Shown piece by piece: positions 8,421 through 12,613 of a stretch of 12,613 nt of DNA; the first letter of the stretch is position 1, and every line of letters starts with the position of its first letter. This DNA comes from Acidobacteriota bacterium (GTDB lineage Bacteria > Acidobacteriota > Terriglobia > UBA7540): assembly GCA_021828245.1 (NCBI GenBank), contig JAKASC010000046.1, positions 1 through 12,613 on the forward strand. The letters run 5' to 3'. The position numbers and the translations under genes are program-made. The notes beneath the pieces were generated by a model. That model had not been told where the DNA came from. It made no database searches and saw only the letters and a list, made by a program, of their open reading frames with translations.

Positions 8421-8808
8421 GACGATCTTCCTTTCGGGTTTGCTCGTCTGAATCGGCGGTGTCGAGCCGCAACTTCGCTGCCCTTGCGTCGGCGTATTGC
8501 AGGAGTTGTGTTGCCTCTTTGAACTTGGCGTTGTGCGCTCTGTCCACGATCTCCTGGGCTTTTTGTGTCGTGATTTTGCCGTCGCGCCCAAGAGCGCAAA
8601 GCAGGTCAATCAGAATGGCCTGGGTTGCCGTGATTTCGGCCATGATGCCGAATTGAAACGGCGAGGGCTGTGAGCCCGAGGCAACACGGAGAAGCACATC
8701 CCGGCACCATGCGGCAAGCGGTTTACCGTCGCGCTCGGCAAGCGCCTGGAGCCGCTCGTAGTCGGTTTCGGTGAATTTGGGAGTGATACCTTTCGTCAGT
8801 TTGCGCAT
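8413..8808 (-). CDS. Small relaxosome accessory protein (MobC/TraJ-like ribbon-helix-helix, probable)
   Basis: 131 residues from the ATG at 8808, which has GAGAGG 6 bases upstream (GTG at 8820 lies inside that SD). The N-terminus reads ITPKFTETDYERLQALAERDGKPLAAWCRDVLL: a beta strand, a helix, a turn and a second helix, as in RHH proteins that bind oriT and recruit relaxase. The C-terminal part is helical and charged and may oligomerise. It lies directly upstream of traD (8-bp overlap) and next to a dyad-rich intergenic region. This supports a relaxosome role and autoregulation. The exact family is not certain. Confidence 0.7.
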   Translation of the reverse strand: MRKLTKGITPKFTETDYERLQALAERDGKPLAAWCRDVLLRVASGSQPSPFQFGIMAEITATQAILIDLLCALGRDGKITTQKAQEIVDRAHNAKFKEATQLLQYADARAAKLRLDTADSDEQTRKEDRHE

Positions 8809-8860
8809 ATTGCCTCTCACTTGGGCTCGTCTAACCGATTGCTATGCCAGTGGTTCCCTG

Positions 8861-8879
8861 GAGAACCCCGAGGATTCTC
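8861..8879. repeat. Dyad copy 1 (GAGAACCCCGAGGATTCTC)
   Basis: Imperfect 19-bp dyad embedded in the longer inverted repeat 8857-8883. It matches the dyad at 8939-8957 at 13 of 19 positions, with AGGATTC shared exactly. It is a possible binding site for one of the adjacent RHH-type proteins. Confidence 0.5.
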
Positions 8880-8938
8880 CAGGCAATCCCGCGGCGGCGT
8901 TTTCGAGGTTATTCGCCGCCGTTTCTTGGGGTTCCCGC

Positions 8939-8957
8939 GGGAATCCGCAGGATTCCC
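8939..8957. repeat. Dyad copy 2 (GGGAATCCGCAGGATTCCC)
   Basis: Perfect 8-bp arms around GCA; the stem can be extended by one C-G pair (8938/8958). It overlaps the palindrome TTCCCGCGGGAA at 8932-8943 and lies 78 bp from copy 1. Confidence 0.5.
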
Positions 8958-9047
8958 GGCAGAACCCTTCCCAGGGGTGGCGTGTCCGGCGCGGTTCGCT
9001 CGCGCCGCCCCTCTGCCGCTGCGAAGCAGCGTTGACACGACAGCCCA

Positions 9048-9389
9048 TCACGCACCTCCAATCGAGTTACGGAAACCAAACTGGCGCTCACCAGGAACCC
9101 CAGCGACGGGTGAAGCTGGAGCTGAACGACCACCGCTTTCGACATGCAACGCCGCACCCGCCCGGGCAATCTTCGCCGCAGGACGAAAATCAGGATGAGC
9201 CTTCAGCCAGGCTTTGTAGCCTGCGTCGGCTTTGAAAACTCTTTCGAGGCTGCACGCAATGATGTGCGAGAAATTCTTGGTACCAAGGAAAGCGGCATAC
9301 CGCCGCAGTTCGTCGAGAACTCGAACTTCAAGCCTGATGGCCAGGGTCTCTTTCTTCGGGGCTGCCTGGGGTGGTTCGATGATGGGCAT
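9048..9389 (-). CDS. Small ribbon-helix-helix-like protein of the conjugation operon
   Basis: 113 residues. Residues 14-55 read ETLAIRLEVRVLDELRRYAA, then FLGTKNFSHIIACSLERVF: a strand carrying alternating polar residues, then two helices, which fits an RHH DNA-binding or antitoxin-like fold. It is followed by a DAGYKAWLKAHPDF segment and a flexible tail. The ATG has AAGGAG 8 bases upstream. It begins 12 bases after the TrbF-like gene ends, so the two are probably one transcript. A role as oriT or promoter-binding regulator is inferred from the neighbours; no specific family is recognised. Confidence 0.65.
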   Translation of the reverse strand: MPIIEPPQAAPKKETLAIRLEVRVLDELRRYAAFLGTKNFSHIIACSLERVFKADAGYKAWLKAHPDFRPAAKIARAGAALHVESGGRSAPASPVAGVPGERQFGFRNSIGGA

Positions 9390-9401
9390 GTCTGTTGCTC
9401 C

Positions 9402-9923
9402 TTACTGCGCTGATTGAGCCGGGGTAAAAGCCTCGTCGGCGCGGAAGTCGGTGATGGTGAGGCCCAGCGGGTTGATGGGGATCAAGCGGTCCGGCACATG
9501 GCTTTTGAACACAAAGACAAAACTTGCCGTGTAGAGAGCCTTTTTCAAAACCGAGTGGTCCACCGGTGAATACTCGATTTCGTAAAAGTCCACGCTGGCC
9601 TTGTAGGGCGGCTTGTCCATCGGTTGTAAGGCGACTTGTTCAACCTCGATGCCGACTTCGGGCGCTGACGGGTCGTCGAGAAAGTTTTCGATGGTCTTGT
9701 GCTTCTGGTATTGGGCCATGATGTCGTTGGCCAGGTTGCCGTCGAGGAAGTACAGGGATTTGGTGAAGTCGTCGTTGAGGGTGTAGCGGTTGCGGCGATA
9801 AAAGAGCTGACAGAACTGCGTGAGGAAGTATTTGGTCTCGACGGCGTGGGGCTTATAAGTGAAGGCATCATAGTTGACCGCCACCGCCCGGCCCAGCTTG
9901 TCAATGCGATCAAGTCTGAACAT
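9402..9923 (-). CDS. trbF: TrbF/VirB8-like mating-pore protein lacking its N-terminal anchor (truncated)
   Basis: 173 residues that match only the periplasmic domain of VirB8/TrbF. They begin MFRLDRIDKLGRAVAVNYD, followed by KYFLTQFCQLFYRRNRY, and end with the hallmark NPLGLTITDFRAD (151-163). Family members usually have a cytoplasmic tail and one TM helix before this point and run to roughly 220-260 residues. Here an in-frame TAG lies five codons upstream of the ATG, and no hydrophobic segment is found in any upstream minus frame. AGAGAGG provides a plausible SD, so a soluble cytosolic fragment could be made. Without the anchor it could not sit in the pore. I regard it as a 5'-truncated remnant. 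Confidence 0.75.
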   Translation of the reverse strand: MFRLDRIDKLGRAVAVNYDAFTYKPHAVETKYFLTQFCQLFYRRNRYTLNDDFTKSLYFLDGNLANDIMAQYQKHKTIENFLDDPSAPEVGIEVEQVALQPMDKPPYKASVDFYEIEYSPVDHSVLKKALYTASFVFVFKSHVPDRLIPINPLGLTITDFRADEAFTPAQSAQ

Positions 9924-9946
9924 TGCTGAGCCTCTCTACCGCGATA

Positions 9947-10129
9947 GGGGGCAATTGGTTATGGCGGAATCGTCGGGCAAGCAGGCAAACGGCAGCACGC
10001 CTTTACTCCAGGGCCATCTGTTTCGTTTCCATGCGTCCGCTCTCCTTCCCCGCAAGGGTCTGCGGGAGATTTTATTGCAGGGCAGCGATCGCAGTGGGCC
10101 CGACCGCCGGTCAGCCCTCAATTGCCCCC
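9947..10129. repeat. 11-bp perfect inverted repeat bracketing 161 bp
   Basis: GGGGGCAATTG at 9947-9957 is the exact reverse complement of CAATTGCCCCC at 10119-10129. The pair lies just outside the truncated trbF start. It could be the ends of a small non-autonomous insertion or a chance pairing. Flanking bases show no clear target duplication, and CAATTG is itself palindromic. Confidence 0.4.
10003..10032 (-). pseudogene. Orphan translation start: strong SD and 9-codon ORF (METKQMALE)
   Basis: AAGGAGA (10047-10041) lies 8 bases before an ATG at 10032, the best SD-ATG pair in this stretch, yet the frame stops after nine codons. The SD is next to a hairpin, CCCGCA/TGCGGG (10049-10066 on the plus strand). 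It lies 109 bp upstream of the truncated trbF. It may be the original trbF start or that of another lost gene, or a leader peptide. Confidence 0.4.
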
Positions 10130-10368
10130 AATAAGGAGAAGCCCGAAAAAGCGAGAAATGTTACGAGGGTTATTTTTCATGGAGGCTGTAACATTGGCAA
10201 CTTGTTGGAACGAAAGGATCGAAGAGCGTGCGGTTGAGAAGCGCCAAACTGTTGGGATCATTTGCCCGAATGTCGGGCTTCGGAGAGGTCCAGGGTTGAG
10301 CTTTTCAGCCATCGGCTTTGCTTCGGTGAGGTCATCCGCGCGCAGCGCGCTGGGGCTCGCCGACGTTT

Positions 10369-10746
10369 TCAATGATGAGGTGAGTGCCCCATCCCGCCGG
10401 GGAGCGCAACCAGTGCTCGCGGAGCTAAGGTCCTTGCTCGGGCCACCTCAATGACGGCGTGCCGATCGTGTAACCCCAGCTTGGCGAAAAGATTCTGGAG
10501 AGGGAACCTGACAGTACGCTCCCGGGTGTGGAGGGTGGCAGATATTTCCTTGTGTCGCTCAGTCGGCGTTCCAGCAATCCCAGAATCAATTCCTCGCGTG
10601 TCGTGAGAGCTTTCCGCGCCCCAGGTTTTAGGCAAGATTTTCCCGATTCTTCCCTTGGCGGAGCGGTGTGCGCGGAGGGAATCAACGGCCTTGTGAACAA
10701 GACGTTCGGCATCCTGCCATGCCGGACGCTCGTCCTGACGCCTCAC
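10369..10746 (-). pseudogene. Frameshifted LuxR-type (NarL-family) HTH regulator remnant
   Basis: The LuxR HTH is split between two frames. One frame reads ALTTREELILGLLERRLSD (about 10611-10554). The other continues KEISATLHTRERTVRFPLQN, then LFAKLGLHDRHAVIEVARA (10551-10435). Together they give the canonical LT-x-RE-x-x-IL-x-LL...LS-(N/D)-KEIS...RTV...L-x-N-x-F-x-KLG layout. The join needs removal of two bases: GACACAAG in place of GACAAG at about 10556-10549, a tandem AC duplication. Upstream, the frame that looks most protein-like (QDAERLVHKAVDSLRAHRSA) is again the second one. So another one-base shift may exist near the A4/G4 runs at about 10621-10634. Sequencing error is an alternative to decay. 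Confidence 0.65.
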
Positions 10747-10833
10747 AGAACCATTTCCTCAAAACGTCTCCGCGCTAAGCCCGCCCAGCCCTTTATATAC
10801 GATAAGTTATCCATTGTGCAGTAAATATTTCTC

Positions 10834-10861
10834 TTGACATCTACCCCCCCCTCAATGTTAT
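10834..10861 (+). promoter_or_regulatory. Sigma-70-like promoter with a C8 tract in the spacer
   Basis: TTGACA at 10834-10839 (perfect -35) is followed after 16 bases by TGTTAT at 10856-10861 (4 of 6 to TATAAT). Eight consecutive Cs occupy 10844-10851 within the spacer. The gene start at 10914 is about 50 bases downstream. A gain of one C would give the optimal 17-bp spacing. Confidence 0.55.
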
Positions 10862-10913
10862 CGTCGTGGCCATTCACGCGAGCTCGGGATTTTCATTGCA
10901 GGAGGGCCATCCC

Positions 10914-12613
10914 ATGCGTCGCCACCCCGTTTCCCTCGTCGTTTTCCTCGGATTCGTCGTGCTCGGTCTCGTCGCTGGCAGTGTCCTTGTGTATCACGCC
11001 AAGCGCGCGCGGGCGCAGTCGAGCACCCCACAAAATCTTCTGCCTCCGCCGCCGCAACCGCCGCCGCCCCTTGAGACCTATCAGGCCTTTGCCGGCCTCT
11101 GGCGAACCGACGGCGCGTTCGACTCCACGCTTCGTATTCGCAATGAGCTGCTGATTGCGCCGCTCGACGTGACGCCGATTCTTTTCATGGCCGACGGCAC
11201 GCCGTACAATCTTCCGCCGGTGCACATTGCGGCGGGCGGCGTTGCCGTTGTGGACGTGAACCACGCGCTGGCCGCGGCCCCGGCCTCGGTGACCCCGCAC
11301 CTCTCCGAATTCGGCAGCGCCGCACTCGAGTGGCAGTACACTTCGCCCGGACACGTTGAGGCCTCAGTCCAGATGCTGAATATCCCCGAGAGCCTGGTTT
11401 CCATCACCCCTTTTAACGGCGTGGACGACACCATGACGGGCCAGCACACCGACCAAGGGCTGTGGTAGCGTCGCGACCCGGACGTGGGCGGCTTTGTCAG
11501 CCTGGCGAACGTTACGGGAAGCTCAATCACCGCCGCCATCCAGGCGATTGGCAGCGGCGGGACATCCGTTTCCGCTGGGACGTTCACGCTTGCCGCGCAC
11601 GCTACGCAAATGCTCGACCTCGATGAATTGGTGGGCGGCTTGCCGGGCACCGAAAACCAGGCGGGCGGCTTGCGCGTCGAATACAAGGGACCGATGAACG
11701 GGCTGATGGTCGTGGGCGGGCTGGTCAACCTCAAGGAAGGCTACTCGGCGACGATGCCTTTTGGTCCCTACGATGGCAGCAGCGCCAAGCCCGCGGCGAT
11801 CACCTACGCCAGCGCGGGCCTGATGGCGGGCGCGCCCGAGCCAATGATGAACTTCCCGAGAGGAACCACGTTTCAGCCTTATTTCGTGCTGCGCAACACC
11901 ACCGCCGGCGCGCTCACGCTCTCTGCGGCGATCAATTGGATGGCGAGCGGCGGGCTGGTCACGGCCAACCTGCCGCCGCTCACGCTTGCGCCCTTCGCCA
12001 CCGTTCAGTACGACATGAAGTCGGCAATGGCGAAGCTCGGCCTGGGAAACTTCAACGGCAACATCAACCTTTCGGTCTCCTTCACGGGGCACGCGGGCGA
12101 CCTGATCATCGCCACCGGCAGCGTGGACAACACGGGCACGTACGTCTTTGAGGTCGAGCCGGAGGGCGTCAGCCCCACCGACTCCAAGCAGGTCGCCTAC
12201 TGGACCACGGCCAACGGTTTTGACACGACGTATTCCCTTTGGAACCCAACCGCCCAGGCCGAGGACCTGACGGTGACGTTTTATTACGGCGACGGCTCGG
12301 GCAGCTACGTGTTGCCCGTGCATCTGGCCCCGAACGATTCTACAATGATTGACGTGATGATGCTGATCGAGAGCGGTCAGCCGGACGCAAACGGCCACAT
12401 GTTTCCGATGACGGAAACCGCCGGCAGCGCGATTATTCGGAACACGGTGGCGGGGACCGTCAAGACCGCCACTGGAACGCCGCTGCCGGCGCCGCTCACG
12501 CTGGTCGCGGCGGGCGGAACATTCAACGTTGAGACGGCCACCTGCGGCGTGACCTGCATTACCTGCTGCGGCTACTCGAACCCGGCGGTCGTGCCCAACC
12601 CGATATACTGCCC
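10914..12613 (+). pseudogene. Exported repeat protein gene interrupted by an in-frame TAG; open at right edge
   Basis: The ATG at 10914 has GGAGG 8 bases upstream and is preferred over GTG at 10866. Residues 1-34 form a signal sequence (RRH, hydrophobic stretch 7-27, ending ARAQSS), followed by a proline-rich linker (43-52). The first frame ends with TAG at 11466-11468 after 184 codons. The same frame then stays open for 381 further codons to the window end, with clearly homologous sequence. I see four related beta-rich units, starting near 11091, 11457, 11853 and 12192. Each has an FxxxxxLxN-like strand, a G-rich turn and a D(V/L/M) segment. Units 1-3 also have a second half like AALEWQY, GLRVEYK or INLSVSF. 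A cysteine cluster (CGVTCITCCGY) occurs near 12545. Function is unknown; cell-surface or secreted location is inferred. Similar proteins may exist in Acidobacteriota. Confidence 0.7.
11466..11468 (+). other. Premature amber codon
   Basis: TGG-TAG-CGT in the middle of an otherwise open, homologous frame. A single base change from TGG (W) or CAG (Q) explains it. It lies at the start of repeat unit 2, so the first product would be signal peptide plus one complete unit. Confidence 0.75.

Larger units (their letters stand above)
8809..9047. promoter_or_regulatory. Dyad-rich intergenic region, candidate oriT / operator cluster
   Basis: This gap between two small DNA-binding-protein genes contains several perfect inverted repeats. 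CCTGGAGAA (8857-8865) pairs with TTCTCCAGG (8875-8883). CGGCGGCG (8892-8899) pairs with CGCCGCCG (8914-8921). TTCCCGCGGGAA (8932-8943) is a 12-bp palindrome. GGGAATCC (8939-8946) and GGATTCCC (8950-8957) flank a 3-base loop. CGCTGC (9017-9022) and GCAGCG (9026-9031) form a short hairpin. The first and fourth dyads share 13 of 19 positions. Its location beside relaxosome genes is where oriT of MobF elements is often found. I cannot identify a nic site. Confidence 0.45.
9924..10424. other. Long non-coding stretch, probable recombination/decay scar
   Basis: About 500 bases with no convincing gene on either strand. It holds an orphan SD with a 9-codon ORF (10032-10003), an 11-bp inverted repeat pair (9947-9957 and 10119-10129), and an 8-bp inverted repeat AATGTTAC/GTAACATT (10157-10164, 10188-10195). 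The 3' tail of the broken LuxR-type gene reaches into its right end (to about 10369). Short minus-strand frames such as the one ending MKNNPRNISRFFGLLLIGGN (10171-10118, stop included) look like leader fragments but have no SD. Confidence 0.5.

Noticed and set aside
8421..8609. N-terminal extension of the coupling protein by 63 residues
   Set aside because: The sequence is low-complexity and basic, overlaps the upstream gene in another frame, and a good SD precedes the ATG at 8420.
8857..8957. CRISPR-like repeat array
   Set aside because: Only two imperfect dyad copies, unequal sequence and no regular spacers.
9017..9031. CGCTGC-GAA-GCAGCG hairpin as a rho-independent terminator
   Set aside because: No run of Ts follows on either strand.
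10118..10372. 84-codon minus-strand frame overlapping the LuxR remnant by 4 bases
   Set aside because: No SD, no family resemblance, and it sits in a decayed stretch; only its last 20 residues look like a leader.
11081..11734. 217-codon minus-strand frame
   Set aside because: Shadow of the plus-strand repeat protein on both sides of the TAG.
11523..12398. Long open minus-strand frame (291 codons)
   Set aside because: It is antisense to the exported protein frame, rich in R/H/V from GC-rich complement, has no recognisable motif and no SD.

Overview
The window looks like part of a degenerate integrative conjugative or mobilizable element (about 1-9923, everything on the minus strand) joined to a flanking region with a decayed regulator and a plus-strand surface or secreted protein gene (about 10370-12613). 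The host is probably a Gram-negative environmental bacterium. The combination of a MobF relaxase, a TrbB-type ATPase, a TrbF/VirB8 protein and a GC-rich repeat-type secreted protein reminds me of Acidobacteriota, but that placement is an impression and not a demonstrated assignment.

Layout, read in the direction of transcription of the element (right to left): a TrbF/VirB8-like protein without its N-terminal membrane anchor (9923-9402); a small ribbon-helix-helix-like protein (9389-9048); a 239-bp intergenic stretch rich in dyads, a candidate oriT or operator region; a second small relaxosome-type protein (8808-8413); a TraD/TrwB-type coupling ATPase (8420-6372); a MobF (TrwC/TraI-like) relaxase-helicase (6368-3603); a TrbB/VirB11-type ATPase (3606-2629); a RepB-type primase-like protein (2641-1595); an isoprenylcysteine-methyltransferase-family membrane enzyme (1598-936); a two-TM protein with a zinc-knuckle pair at each end (921-445); a 160-bp intergenic gap; an excisionase-like HTH protein (284-36); and, at the left edge, the first codons of what is probably a tyrosine integrase (26-1). 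Most junctions overlap or are separated by a few bases, so 8808-445 looks like one long translationally coupled operon.

Together these genes cover DNA processing for conjugation: relaxosome proteins, relaxase and helicase, coupling protein, one secretion ATPase, a primase for the transferred strand, and integration/excision. The mating-pore genes (VirB4/TrbE, VirB6/TrbL, VirB9, VirB10 and others) are absent, and the only pore component left, TrbF, is cut at its N-terminus. Its upstream flank holds an orphan strong Shine-Dalgarno with a 9-codon ORF. I infer a deletion or recombination scar at about 9924-10130.

To the right lie the frameshifted remains of a LuxR-type HTH gene (minus strand) and a plus-strand gene for an exported protein made of repeated beta-rich modules. 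That gene has a near-consensus promoter whose spacer contains a run of eight Cs, a possible phase-variation switch, and it is interrupted by one in-frame TAG between the first and second repeat. I saw no tRNA, rRNA or CRISPR array and no complete insertion sequence.
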